A stretch of 64,000 bases of DNA from Salegentibacter salegens. Its GTDB lineage: Bacteria; Bacteroidota; Bacteroidia; Flavobacteriales; Flavobacteriaceae. The notes beneath the pieces are model-generated. The model had not been told where the DNA came from. It saw only the letters and a list, made by a program, of their open reading frames with translations, and did not search any database. The position numbers and the translations under genes were made by a program. The DNA is taken from assembly GCF_900142975.1 (NCBI RefSeq), contig NZ_LT670848.1, positions 496,001 through 560,000 of the forward strand, in the 5' to 3' direction. Positions 51,612-60,512 of the stretch are shown here, one piece after another (position 1 is the first letter of the stretch; each line of letters starts with the position of its first letter).

Positions 51612-52525
51612 GTGAAATTGCCTTTAACTAACTTCCTGTATTGATTTGGAGTAATTTTTTCCAAGCGTTTAAACTGCCGGTTAAAATAACTTGTGTTGTT
51701 AAAACCACTTTTATAAGCGATATCAGAAAACTTCCAGCCTGTTTTTTGAATTAGTTTTTTTGCAAATTTAATTCGCTCCCCGTTTAAATAATCTATAGGT
51801 GTTTCGCCCAGCGTGTTTTTAAAACTTCGGTAGAAATTAGAAGTGCTCATACAGGCTTTGTTAGCGAGTTTATCTACGTTAATATTTTCGGTAAGATGTT
51901 CACGCATATATTTTACGATAAAGGCCATACGGTTATTATCAAAAAGCGTTTCATTATCTATCAACATCACTTTAGCTTTGGTTTGAAGCAACCTGATAAT
52001 AAGTTCTTTTACCATAAGGTCCAGCAGCGCGTCTTTAGCTTTGCCGTCTTCCAGGAAAGTGCTAAAAATACGGTCTAAAACGAACTGTACCTGGTGGTTA
52101 TTGGCTAAATGAACTGCGCTGGCATCAAAACTGTGCGTGTCATTTTCAAAGTCAATCCTGGTATTTTCGTTAAAGATCTCAACGGTTTCTTTTATTTTAT
52201 CGGGATCAATTCCCAGGGCGAGGCAACGGGTAGGATTTTTGGTATTCGCTTCCGGAAAATCGATGATCATTTTTTTGTCTGAAGGCAGCACTACAGATTC
52301 TCCAGGATAAAAATCAAAGGATTTCATTCCCTCCAAATGCATTATTTTTTTACCCGTAAGCATACTCGCAATTATTGGAAATCCAAACTGAAGATTCACC
52401 TTTTCTGCTACCTGCTGGGTTTCAAAAACATTTAGTTCGGCGTAATCTGCGCTGTAAATCGTTCTGTTTTCAATAGAAGTATTTAGCTTTAAATTGCGAT
52501 TATAGTTTGATAAATTAGTATTCAA
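51608..52525 (-). CDS. AraC-family transcriptional regulator
   Basis: A 305-residue regulator. The N-terminal part (about 1-190) is a cupin-like effector domain of the AraC N-type (FDFYPGESVVLPSDKKMIID). The C-terminal pair of helix-turn-helices (about 205-300) has NVDKLANKACMSTSNFYRSF and FSDIAYKSGFNNTSYFNRQFKR. It faces away from the aldehyde dehydrogenase gene with a gap of 112 bases, and most likely activates it in response to an aldehyde or alcohol (inference from context). Confidence 0.92.
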   Translation of the reverse strand: MNTNLSNYNRNLKLNTSIENRTIYSADYAELNVFETQQVAEKVNLQFGFPIIASMLTGKKIMHLEGMKSFDFYPGESVVLPSDKKMIIDFPEANTKNPTRCLALGIDPDKIKETVEIFNENTRIDFENDTHSFDASAVHLANNHQVQFVLDRIFSTFLEDGKAKDALLDLMVKELIIRLLQTKAKVMLIDNETLFDNNRMAFIVKYMREHLTENINVDKLANKACMSTSNFYRSFKNTLGETPIDYLNGERIKFAKKLIQKTGWKFSDIAYKSGFNNTSYFNRQFKRLEKITPNQYRKLVKGNFT

Positions 52526-52637
52526 AGCACGTTTAATTTAAGAAGTTAATAGTAATGTAATACTTATTTGTAGAAAAGTTCAATTAATTCCTCTTAAAAT
52601 TAGGGATATTAGGAATGTAAATTTAAAAAATATTTCT

Positions 52638-54137
52638 ATGAGCTATTCAGCACCAAAATTTAAAGAGAAATACGGCAATTTCATTAACGGGAAATTCCAG
52701 GATCCTATAGACGGAAAGTATTTCGATAATCATTCCCCGGTAGATAATAAGCTTTTGGCTAAATATCCCAGGTCTAATGAGAAGGATGTGAAAAGCGCGA
52801 TTGAAGCGGCAAATAATGCCAAACACCAATGGGGCAATACTTCGGCGGCAGAGCGCGCCGGGATTCTGCATAAAATTGCCGATGTAATCCAGGAAAACCT
52901 GGAAACCTTTGCCCAAATGGAAACGGCCGATAACGGGAAATCCATTCGCGAAACAATGAATGCCGATGTACCTTTAGCGGCAGATCATTTTAGATATTTT
53001 GCTTCAGCGATTAGAGCCGAAGAAGGATCGGCTACAGAATTGAATGAAAACACCCTTTCCCTAATAATTAATGAGCCACTTGGTGTAGTTGCACAAATTA
53101 TTCCGTGGAATTTTCCATTACTAATGCTGGCCTGGAAAGTTGCTCCGGCTTTGGCTTCAGGAAATTGCGTGGTATTAAAACCTGCGGAACAAACCCCGGC
53201 TTCAGCAACATTCTTAGCGGAAAAAATAGCAGATCTCTTACCTCCGGGAGTGTTTAACGTAATTCACGGATTTGGTCCTGAAGCCGGGAAACCTTTGGCT
53301 TCCAGTCCTAACGTAGATAAAGTTGCCTTTACTGGAGAAACCACCACGGGGCAGTTGATTATGCAGTATGCTTCAAAAAACCTGAACCCGGTAACAATGG
53401 AATTGGGAGGGAAATCTCCGAATGTTTTCTTCAATAGTATTATGGATCACGATGATGCTTTTCTGGATAAATGTATTGAAGGCGCCGTGCTTTTCGCCTT
53501 TAACCAGGGAGAAGTTTGTACCGCGCCATCCAGGATTTTAATTCAGGAAGATATTTATGATGAATTCATTAAACGGGTAATTGAGCGAACCGAAGCTATT
53601 AAAATGGGTAACCCGTTTGAAGAATCAACGATGATGGGGGCACAGGCTTCCAGCGATCAGCATCAAAAAATTCTGGAATATATAAAAATTGGAAAAGATG
53701 AAGGTGCCGAGGTATTAACCGGTGGGGACTCTGCAAAACTTGACGGCGATTTAGGAAATGGATTTTATATTCAACCAACTATTTTAAAAGGCCATAATAA
53801 AATGCGTGTTTTCCAGGAAGAGATTTTTGGACCAGTGGTAGCGGTTTGTACTTTTAAAGATGAAGCCGAAGCCATTGAAATTGCAAACGATACGATGTAC
53901 GGGCTTGGAGCCGGGGTTTGGACACGAGATGCGCATCAACTGTATCAAATTCCGCGAGCGATAAAAGCCGGTAGGGTTTGGGTGAATTGCTATCACGATT
54001 ATCCTGCCCACGCACCGTTTGGAGGTTATAAAAAATCTGGCTTTGGAAGAGAAAATCACTTAATGATGCTGAATCATTATAGACAAAGCAAGAATATGCT
54101 GATTTCTTATGATAAGAATAAATTAGGATTCTTTTAG
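52638..54137 (+). CDS. NAD-dependent aldehyde dehydrogenase
   Basis: Oxidises an aldehyde to the acid. The motifs [15 protein letters not shown] (oxyanion Asn), [32 protein letters not shown] (general base Glu) and [11 protein letters not shown] with the nucleophile Cys294 are all intact. The length of 499 is typical. Pairing with a DUF779 gene 3 bases downstream and an AraC regulator upstream is the arrangement of acetaldehyde dehydrogenases such as ExaC/AcoD, so a short-chain aldehyde is the likely substrate. Confidence 0.95.
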   Translation: MSYSAPKFKEKYGNFINGKFQDPIDGKYFDNHSPVDNKLLAKYPRSNEKDVKSAIEAANNAKHQWGNTSAAERAGILHKIADVIQENLETFAQMETADNGKSIRETMNADVPLAADHFRYFASAIRAEEGSATELNENTLSLIINEPLGVVAQIIPWNFPLLMLAWKVAPALASGNCVVLKPAEQTPASATFLAEKIADLLPPGVFNVIHGFGPEAGKPLASSPNVDKVAFTGETTTGQLIMQYASKNLNPVTMELGGKSPNVFFNSIMDHDDAFLDKCIEGAVLFAFNQGEVCTAPSRILIQEDIYDEFIKRVIERTEAIKMGNPFEESTMMGAQASSDQHQKILEYIKIGKDEGAEVLTGGDSAKLDGDLGNGFYIQPTILKGHNKMRVFQEEIFGPVVAVCTFKDEAEAIEIANDTMYGLGAGVWTRDAHQLYQIPRAIKAGRVWVNCYHDYPAHAPFGGYKKSGFGRENHLMMLNHYRQSKNMLISYDKNKLGFF

Positions 54138-54139
54138 AA

Positions 54140-54499
54140 ATGGAATTTAAAAGAGTAGTAATAACTCCTGAAGCAGATAATTTACTGCAAGAATTAAAGC
54201 AACAGCACGGTGAGGTGATCTTTCACCAAAGCGGTGGCTGCTGCGACGGGTCTTCGCCTATGTTATTGCCAAAGGAAGACTTTTATATAGACGACAACGA
54301 TATTTTAATGGGTGAAGTTGGCGGCGTTAATTTTTATATGAGCCACGACCAGTTTGAATATTGGAAACACACGCATCTTACTGTAGATATTGTAAAGGGT
54401 AGGGGAGGCAGTTTTTCCCTCGATATTCCAACCGGTTACCGTTTTCTCATAAAATCAAGAATGCTTAACGATGAAGAAAACAAGAATTTAAACCCTTAA
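54140..54499 (+). CDS. DUF779 protein
   Basis: A 119-residue protein of the DUF779 family. FHQSGGCCDGSSPMLLP carries a Cys-Cys pair typical of the family, followed by beta-rich FYIDDNDILMGEVGGVNFYM and a C-terminal FSLDIPTGYRFLIKSR. It is almost always found after acetaldehyde dehydrogenase genes. Its role is not established; assembly, metal or redox help to the dehydrogenase is a common guess. Confidence 0.92.
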   Translation: MEFKRVVITPEADNLLQELKQQHGEVIFHQSGGCCDGSSPMLLPKEDFYIDDNDILMGEVGGVNFYMSHDQFEYWKHTHLTVDIVKGRGGSFSLDIPTGYRFLIKSRMLNDEENKNLNP

Positions 54500-54517
54500 A
54501 TTATTACTTAAACAGAA

Positions 54518-54570
54518 GAAGCCTGGAATCTGAATATCTCCCTAAATATTCAGGTTTTCGGGCTTTTTTT
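54518..54570 (+). terminator. Terminator of the aldehyde dehydrogenase operon
   Basis: AAGCCTGGAATCTGAATA and TATTCAGGTTTTCGGGCTT form a long, slightly imperfect stem followed by seven T. Confidence 0.85.
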
Positions 54571-55002
54571 AAATGAAAATATGTCGCTCCGCTGGAGCTC
54601 ATCAGATTGAATGCTTAATCCCTCCAGAGGGTTTAATTACCCGTAGGCTTGCCTCGAATTAAAAAATAATTTTCCGATTCATACCTCGTGGGCTTGCCCC
54701 GAGGTTCTTGATTTGTTTTCTATAAATATTACGCTCCTCCGGAGCTAAAGATTTAAAAATGTAAAGATGTTTAAGCCTCATAGAGGCGTTATATTTGTAG
54801 AAAAAATTGTTGAAAATGGAATACAGCTCCAGAGGAGGGGCATTTTACTCGATAATAGATATTTATTGCTAGATCGGCAGCTCTTAATCGATATTATCGG
54901 GATTCTTAAATTACCCCTTTATCATGGCGTAAAGAATAAATACGATTTCATCTGAGCTAATTTGTTACTGGAACTTCTGAAAACAAGGTTTTTTTGTAAC
55001 TC
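54571..55002. repeat. Cluster of palindromic repeats
   Basis: A chain of short palindromes: CGCTCCGCTGGAGCTC (about 54584), CCCTCCAGAGGG (about 54621), a GTAGGCTTGCCTCGAATTAAAA unit, the family B core CTCGTGGGCTTGCCCCGAG (54684-54706), GCTCCTCCGGAGC (about 54731), GCCTCATAGAGGC (about 54775) and CAGCTCCAGAGGAGG (about 54824). The TTTCTATAAATATTACGCTC context recurs in other flavobacteria as a REP-like array. A frame at 54767-54955 (MFKPHRGVIF...) lies on these repeats and is probably not a gene. Confidence 0.65.
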
Positions 55003-55371
55003 TTAATTTATCCACTTATAAATTTCAGAAGAAGTATAGCATTCTTCACATTTAGAAAACATCCAAAGGCAATCTATAAAATCGGTCAGCATATGAAATA
55101 GTAGACCAATAAAAATGAGTCTTAGGACTTTATTTTTAGTAAAGATCATTCCTAAAAAATAGGTAAGGATAGCAAGCTGGGAATGCAGTGGATGGTAGCT
55201 AATTCCGCAGCGCATGGGGTCAAATAATGGCTCAGCAAAAACATGATCCAGGTCTACGGCCATAGTAGCGAGTAAAATTAACCAGTTCTTTTTCCAGTTC
55301 TTTTTGTCATAAAACCAGGCGATAGCACCAATTGCTATAAAATGAAGGAAGTAATGTGTGAAACTTTGCAA
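55003..55371 (-). CDS. DUF6122 membrane protein
   Basis: A 122-residue protein with three to four hydrophobic helices and conserved-looking polar motifs MAVDLDHVFAEPLFDPMRCG and YHPLHSQ, as in metal-dependent membrane hydrolase-like families of the YdjM/DUF6122 type. The Asp/His pairs may bind a metal. Function unknown. It is separated from the DUF202 gene by 71 bases on the same strand. Confidence 0.78.
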   Translation of the reverse strand: MQSFTHYFLHFIAIGAIAWFYDKKNWKKNWLILLATMAVDLDHVFAEPLFDPMRCGISYHPLHSQLAILTYFLGMIFTKNKVLRLIFIGLLFHMLTDFIDCLWMFSKCEECYTSSEIYKWIN

Positions 55372-55442
55372 TTGGAGTTATTAAAAATTAAAGCTTTAAT
55401 TGATTTTAAAAAAATATCAAACTCTGGATTCCAATAAACTTA

Positions 55443-55784
55443 TTAATTATTTTCTGGCTCTTCTTCCTCTTCAGCTGTAGACTCTATTTTCCCCTTTAAA
55501 AGATCTTTCATCTTATTTCTAAGTACGATGAATCGCCAAATGCCAATAGTGAGGAACAATACAGAAATAACCAGGGCCAGATAGCCAATATAATGCATCT
55601 CTTCATATTCCTTTAGCTGAATTAAAGCCAAACCTCCCAGCAGAAAATACATAGCCGCTTGAGTGTAGGATAATAACGTGCGCTCATTGGCGAGCTTAGT
55701 TCTTTCCAGCGCAAGATGTTCACGAATGATACTTTCATCTATCTTTCTGTGAGTGAAAAGCTTTCCAAATTTAACCCTTCTCAT
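55443..55784 (-). CDS. DUF202 (YidH-type) membrane protein
   Basis: A 113-residue inner-membrane protein. The family start EHLALERTKLANERTLLSYT is followed by two helices (about 45-60 and 70-92) and an acidic tail (TAEEEEEPENN). Function unknown. Upstream lies an inverted repeat (AAACTGGATAGTTA at 55808 and TAACTATCCAGTTT at 55873), probably the terminator of the amidohydrolase gene. Confidence 0.88.
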   Translation of the reverse strand: MRRVKFGKLFTHRKIDESIIREHLALERTKLANERTLLSYTQAAMYFLLGGLALIQLKEYEEMHYIGYLALVISVLFLTIGIWRFIVLRNKMKDLLKGKIESTAEEEEEPENN

Positions 55785-55806
55785 AAAATTTCATATTTCA
55801 GCATAG

Positions 55807-55886
55807 AAAACTGGATAGTTAATTTGCTTTAAAAGTTACCAAATTCGGTTTGTTTAAGCAAGAACTTAAATCTAACTATCCAGTTT
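55807..55886 (-). terminator. Inverted repeat after the TolB-amidohydrolase gene
   Basis: AAACTGGATAGTTAA and its inverse (55872-55886) form a 14-bp stem around about 50 bases, with T-rich sequence after it on the minus strand. The large loop makes termination uncertain. Confidence 0.45.
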
Positions 55887-55900
55887 GTGATTTTGGTTTT

Positions 55901-58900
55901 TTAATTGGTCAATCTATGGCAGGTGCAACCCGGTGCTGTAAAGCTTTGTGTGCTTTCGTGCCACGGAAATGCCGCATTATATTTGTTATCTTCCCAGTAA
56001 AATTCACTGCGTTCTTTTGGGTTGTTGCCAATTTCGTTCATCGTTTTAGCATCATACAACCTTCCATTAACCATAGTATAAATTACAGATTCTGAATTGC
56101 GAATATCTTTTAACGGATTTTCCTCTAAAACAATTAAATCAGCCAGCTTTCCCTCTTCCAACGAACCTATTTCGCTGCCCATTCCAATATATTGGGCACC
56201 GTTAATTGTAGCCGCCTGCAAAGCTTCCATATTGGTCATTCCGCCCATTTGCAGCAACCAAAGTTCCCAGTGAGCACCAAGTCCCTGAAGCTGTCCGTGT
56301 GCACCAAGGTTAACTTTTACGCCAATATCAGAAAGTTCTTTGGCGGTTTCTGAAACCAAAATAGGTCCGTTTTTATATTCTTCGTCGGGCAAAGTTTCTC
56401 TTCTGCGCGAACGGGAATCTACGATTTGTCTTGGTGTGAAATTCAACAAACGCTCATTTTCCCAAACTTTATCTTTGTCGTAGAAATAATATTCGCCGTT
56501 AATTCCGCCGTAATTTACAATTAAAGTCGGCGTATAACCGGCGTTGCTATTTCCCCAAAGTGTTTTTACATCTTTATAAACCGGGGCAATTGGAATATTG
56601 TGTTCGATCCCGGTGTGTCCATCCACAATCATATTCATATTGTGCAAAAAGGTACTTCCACCTTCAGGAACCACATTCATCTCTAATTCTTTTGCAGCCT
56701 GCATAATTTGCTGGCGCTGCTCCCGGCGTGGCTGATTATAACTTTTTACTGAAGTCGCCCCAAAAGCCTTAGTTCTTCTTAAAGCCGATCTGGCGTCATC
56801 TAAACTATTGATCACCGCTTTAAAGTCGCCTTCTGCGCCATAAAGAATAATTCCGGTGGAATAAATTCGCGGACCTACCATTTCGCCGGCTTTTACCATT
56901 TCGGCCATACTAAAAATGCTCTCACTCAAAGCCGAAGGATCGTGCACGGTGGTTACCCCAAAAGCCATATTTGCGTATAGCGGCCAGTGTTTTTCTGGCG
57001 TTAAGCCATATCTAAAGGCACCAATATGTGCGTGGGCATCAACAATACCCGGCATTATTGTTTTTCCTTCCAGGTCATAAACTTTCGCTTTGTTTGGAAT
57101 ATTTACTTCGGAAGCTTCACCTACGGAAATAATTTTATTTTCTTCAATTAAAATACTTCCATTTTCAATTACTTCATCGCCATTCATGGTAATGATCCTG
57201 GCGTTTGTAAAAGCAATTTGCCCTTCTGGAACATCGGTTTTTAGTTTAAGTCCAATTTTGGTTCCTTCCTCAGTAATATCGGGAATAGAATCGGGAGAAC
57301 TTTCCAGGAAAGTAAAACGCTCTGAAACTTTATTGGTAAAATATTCGTCACCCAACGTCCAATGAACATTTTGGCTGTTGTTCGACCAATGCAGGTTCAT
57401 TCCTGCATCTTTAGTAATTTGAGTTACCGGGATGGTTTTGGTATTATTATCTAAATCTAAAGTGCGCCCGGTCATAGTTAGCGGCGCCAAATAAGCCTGG
57501 TGCAAATGACTAAAAACAACCCATTTATTATCTGGACTCGGCACTAAACGATTTGCGTGTTTTGAGTTGATATGCGTACGCTCGTCATTTCCGCTTAGAT
57601 CTATACTTTTTAAACTTTTCTCCAGGCTTCCCATAAGCGCGCCACCGGTTTGAAAGAAAATTCTAGAATCATCTTTACTGAATATCGGGAAATCTCCGGA
57701 ATCGTGGATCTTCTTTTTATTTTCTCCGGAAGCACTAATCGTATAAATTCCCGGTTCCTTACTAAAGGTTTGTCCCTGGTCGCTATTGCCTCTTTCCTTT
57801 ACAAAAACAATTTGCTTACCATCATTGGAAAAAGCAGGATTTCTATAAATACCTTTTTCTGAAGTGAGTTTTTGCGGATTCCTTCCATTTAAACTTACTT
57901 TCATTAAAGCGCCCATTTTGGAGTCACTCCAGGTTACATAAACGATCTCTTTTCCGTCAGGAGAAAAAGCAGGCTCAAATTCAAAGTCTTCGCCGTTGGT
58001 GATTCGCTGAGGTTTTCCGTTTGGTAAAGATTTTTTCCATAAATAACCTACCGCGTTAAAAACAAGGGTTTTTCCGTTAGGAGAAGTCACCGCGTGACGA
58101 ATCACTTTAGGATTAAATTCCTCGGAAAAAACTTCGTGTTCGCTGCGGTGAGCTTCGGCGATTTCTATGGTATTTTCAACCTCAAAAGGAATTATTTCAG
58201 AGGAATAATCTTCAATATCTACCTTGTTTATCTTTCCTTCAGCCCAAAACACAATTTCGTCTCCCGAAGGCATCCAACTAAATCCGGGATAAACCCCAAA
58301 AATAGCCCAGGCTTCTTGCTGGTCTTTGCTCAGTTTATCGTAAACCGGCCATTCTTCTCCGGTTTCCAGGTCGTGAATATATAAAACCGATTTTGTCCTG
58401 ATTCGTTTTATAAAAGCGAGTTTTTTTCCATCAGGTGACACCTGGGGTCTTGCTGCGCCGCCGGGACCACCGGTAATAGTAGTGTTTTCTCCGGTTTCAA
58501 AATCGTATCTTTTTATAACATAAATTTGCTTATTAGGATCTTTATTGTATTGGAACATTCCGCCTGGGTACATATCTTCACTGTAATAAAGGTAGCGTCC
58601 ATCGGGAGAAATACTGGGTTCATTCACATCCTGCTGGTCGTTTTTACGCTCGGTAAGCTGCAATCCGCCTTCGCCGCCAATATGGTATAACCACATTTCA
58701 CCGGCACCAAGAGAACGGCCGGAAGTAAAGTGTTTTCTGGCTACAATCGCGTTACCGTCAGGAGTCCAAACTGCATTGTTTAATAATCTAAAATCTTCTT
58801 TGGTGAGTTGCTTCGCATTTTCTCCATTGGCATCCATAACCCAGATGTTATCACCACCACCAGCGTCGCTGGTAAAAGAGATTTTAGAACCATCGGGGCT

Positions 58901-59194
58901 AAAACGCGGCTGAACTTCATAGGCCATTCCGCTTCGTAAAAGCTCCGATTTTCCGCCACTAATTGGCATTTTATAAATATCACCTAAAAGATCAAAAACA
59001 ATGGTTTTACCCTCTGGAGAGACATCGAGATTTATCCAGGTGCCTTCGTCGGTTTGCAATTCAACTTCTTTGATATTCCAGTCATCGGAATATGGATCGT
59101 TTACATCCCATTTCTTTTCTTCTTCTTTTTCTTGTGAAAATAGGTTTGGAGCGGCGAGTAGTAAAATAATAGCCGGAAGGAATTTTCTAAGCAT
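55901..59194 (-). CDS. TolB-propeller / amidohydrolase fusion protein, secreted
   Basis: An exported protein of 1097 residues: signal peptide (1-20, ending NLFSQ), a TolB/WD40-like beta-propeller with repeated SPDG(K/S) motifs (about 45-640), then an amidohydrolase domain (about 660-1070). Metal ligands are seen in GIVDAHAHIGAF, the EGGSTFLHNM region, DGHTGIEHN and GAHGQLQGLG. In this group the propeller probably gates access to the active site for peptides or other amides. The end APGCTCHRLTN has two cysteines and a His not expected in the family. Function otherwise unknown. Confidence 0.9.
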   Translation of the reverse strand: MLRKFLPAIILLLAAPNLFSQEKEEEKKWDVNDPYSDDWNIKEVELQTDEGTWINLDVSPEGKTIVFDLLGDIYKMPISGGKSELLRSGMAYEVQPRFSPDGSKISFTSDAGGGDNIWVMDANGENAKQLTKEDFRLLNNAVWTPDGNAIVARKHFTSGRSLGAGEMWLYHIGGEGGLQLTERKNDQQDVNEPSISPDGRYLYYSEDMYPGGMFQYNKDPNKQIYVIKRYDFETGENTTITGGPGGAARPQVSPDGKKLAFIKRIRTKSVLYIHDLETGEEWPVYDKLSKDQQEAWAIFGVYPGFSWMPSGDEIVFWAEGKINKVDIEDYSSEIIPFEVENTIEIAEAHRSEHEVFSEEFNPKVIRHAVTSPNGKTLVFNAVGYLWKKSLPNGKPQRITNGEDFEFEPAFSPDGKEIVYVTWSDSKMGALMKVSLNGRNPQKLTSEKGIYRNPAFSNDGKQIVFVKERGNSDQGQTFSKEPGIYTISASGENKKKIHDSGDFPIFSKDDSRIFFQTGGALMGSLEKSLKSIDLSGNDERTHINSKHANRLVPSPDNKWVVFSHLHQAYLAPLTMTGRTLDLDNNTKTIPVTQITKDAGMNLHWSNNSQNVHWTLGDEYFTNKVSERFTFLESSPDSIPDITEEGTKIGLKLKTDVPEGQIAFTNARIITMNGDEVIENGSILIEENKIISVGEASEVNIPNKAKVYDLEGKTIMPGIVDAHAHIGAFRYGLTPEKHWPLYANMAFGVTTVHDPSALSESIFSMAEMVKAGEMVGPRIYSTGIILYGAEGDFKAVINSLDDARSALRRTKAFGATSVKSYNQPRREQRQQIMQAAKELEMNVVPEGGSTFLHNMNMIVDGHTGIEHNIPIAPVYKDVKTLWGNSNAGYTPTLIVNYGGINGEYYFYDKDKVWENERLLNFTPRQIVDSRSRRRETLPDEEYKNGPILVSETAKELSDIGVKVNLGAHGQLQGLGAHWELWLLQMGGMTNMEALQAATINGAQYIGMGSEIGSLEEGKLADLIVLEENPLKDIRNSESVIYTMVNGRLYDAKTMNEIGNNPKERSEFYWEDNKYNAAFPWHESTQSFTAPGCTCHRLTN

Positions 59195-59333
59195 AGTGTG
59201 GTTTTTTTAACGAGGCTAAATATACTATGAAAAGCTTAAAAGCTCTAATTGCTCACTCAGATTTAAACCGCTTCTTGTTTTTGGATTTTATTTTCTTGAA
59301 TTCATGGCTTTTCCATTAAGTTTGTTTTGAAGA

Positions 59334-59341
59334 TATTTTTG
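59334..59341 (+). promoter_or_regulatory. Candidate -7 element of the DinB gene
   Basis: TATTTTTG matches TAnnTTTG, 19 bases before the ATG of the next gene. Confidence 0.5.
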
Positions 59342-59359
59342 AATAAAATTTCCTGAATA

Positions 59360-59890
59360 ATGAATAGTAAGAAACCTGAAGTTTGGTTAAGGGGAGAAAT
59401 TAAGGGTGTTCCCGCTCTACTGCAACCCGCTGCCCACGCTTTATTACAATCTAGCGAAGAATTGGAAAAATATCTGCAAGATTTTCCTGAAGAATTATTA
59501 TGGAAAAAACCTGCCGGCAGGGCTTCCGTTGGATTCCATTTGCAACATTTAACCGGAGTGCTAGATAGAATGCTGACCTACGCTCAAGCCGAAAATTTAT
59601 CGAAAAATCAATTTCATTATTTAAAAAATGAAGAGAAACCAGACGAAAAGCTTTCAGTAGGAATCCTTATTCAAAATTTTCAGAAAAAAGTAAATGAAGC
59701 CATCGCATTTCTGAAAAATACACCTGAAAATATTTTAACCAAATATAGGCCTGTGGGAAGAAAAGAATTGCCTTCAACGGTAATCGGATTGCTTTTTCAC
59801 GCTGCAGAGCATAGTCAGCGGCACGTGGGACAGCTTTTGATAACGGTGAGTGTTTTGAAGGAAAGAATCACTAATAAACTGGGGGAATAG
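59360..59890 (+). CDS. DinB-family protein
   Basis: A four-helix-bundle protein of 176 residues of the DinB/YfiT superfamily (DfsB-like). The metal-binding histidine triad is likely the His residues in VGFHLQHLTG and HAAEHSQRHVGQ. Superfamily members are metal-dependent thiol-S-transferases using bacillithiol, mycothiol or glutathione; which thiol applies here is unknown. Monocistronic. Confidence 0.88.
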   Translation: MNSKKPEVWLRGEIKGVPALLQPAAHALLQSSEELEKYLQDFPEELLWKKPAGRASVGFHLQHLTGVLDRMLTYAQAENLSKNQFHYLKNEEKPDEKLSVGILIQNFQKKVNEAIAFLKNTPENILTKYRPVGRKELPSTVIGLLFHAAEHSQRHVGQLLITVSVLKERITNKLGE

Positions 59891-59960
59891 AGCTATGACT
59901 TTGTTCTTTTAGTAATTTTTCGCTCTATAGTTTTTTCATACATTTTCTGCTAAATTGCTT

Positions 59961-60512
59961 TTAAAATTTGAGATTTATTTCATTATTGAATTTCTCGATT
60001 AAATCAGGTAATGTTAAACACTCAATTTTTAAAATACTGCAAATTGCGGGAATTTTTTTAAAAAGCTTATGATCGTTAGCAGAACTCGTTTCTTCCGAAA
60101 CTACAATAACGTCTGCAATTTCACCCTCCTTTATAAATTTTAATCCTTGCAAAATAATCTTTGAATCCGCCGATTTTAAGAATATTTCCTTTCGGTTTTC
60201 AAATTCTACATTAGTTAATCGTCTCTTTTGAGATTGAATTGAAAACTGATTATCAATTAGGTTAAAGAATTTGGGAGAAGGGTAAAGATCTGTTGTCCTC
60301 GTAATGTTCTTCTTATCATTAAAAAAGCTGAGATTTTTTAAAACAATTTTTTTTGCAACAAATGAACATTCTTGATGTACTTCATCAATTAAAATAATTG
60401 ATCCGTCTTCAATTCCTTGTTTAAAAAATAGATAAATATTAGACTTTGGATCGAAGGGAATATAATATCGAACCAAAGCTATCCAGGAACTAGTATCTAC
60501 AATAATTTTCAT
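59961..60512 (-). CDS. PIN-domain DUF4411 protein, putative toxin
   Basis: A 183-residue PIN-like nuclease of the DUF4411 group. It starts MKIIVDTSSWIALV with the first conserved Asp, followed by EVHQECSF, LKSADSKIILQG and ADVIVVSEE, which supply the other acidic residues of a PIN active site. Probably an RNase. Its ATG overlaps the stop of the ImmA-type gene by one base (TAATG), so the pair is translated together, in the order expected for an antitoxin-toxin unit. Confidence 0.85.
   Translation of the reverse strand: MKIIVDTSSWIALVRYYIPFDPKSNIYLFFKQGIEDGSIILIDEVHQECSFVAKKIVLKNLSFFNDKKNITRTTDLYPSPKFFNLIDNQFSIQSQKRRLTNVEFENRKEIFLKSADSKIILQGLKFIKEGEIADVIVVSEETSSANDHKLFKKIPAICSILKIECLTLPDLIEKFNNEINLKF

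Noticed and set aside
54767..54955. Protein gene of 62 residues
   Set aside because: The frame runs over several palindromic repeats, has no recognisable family and no good start context, so it is more likely repeat DNA.
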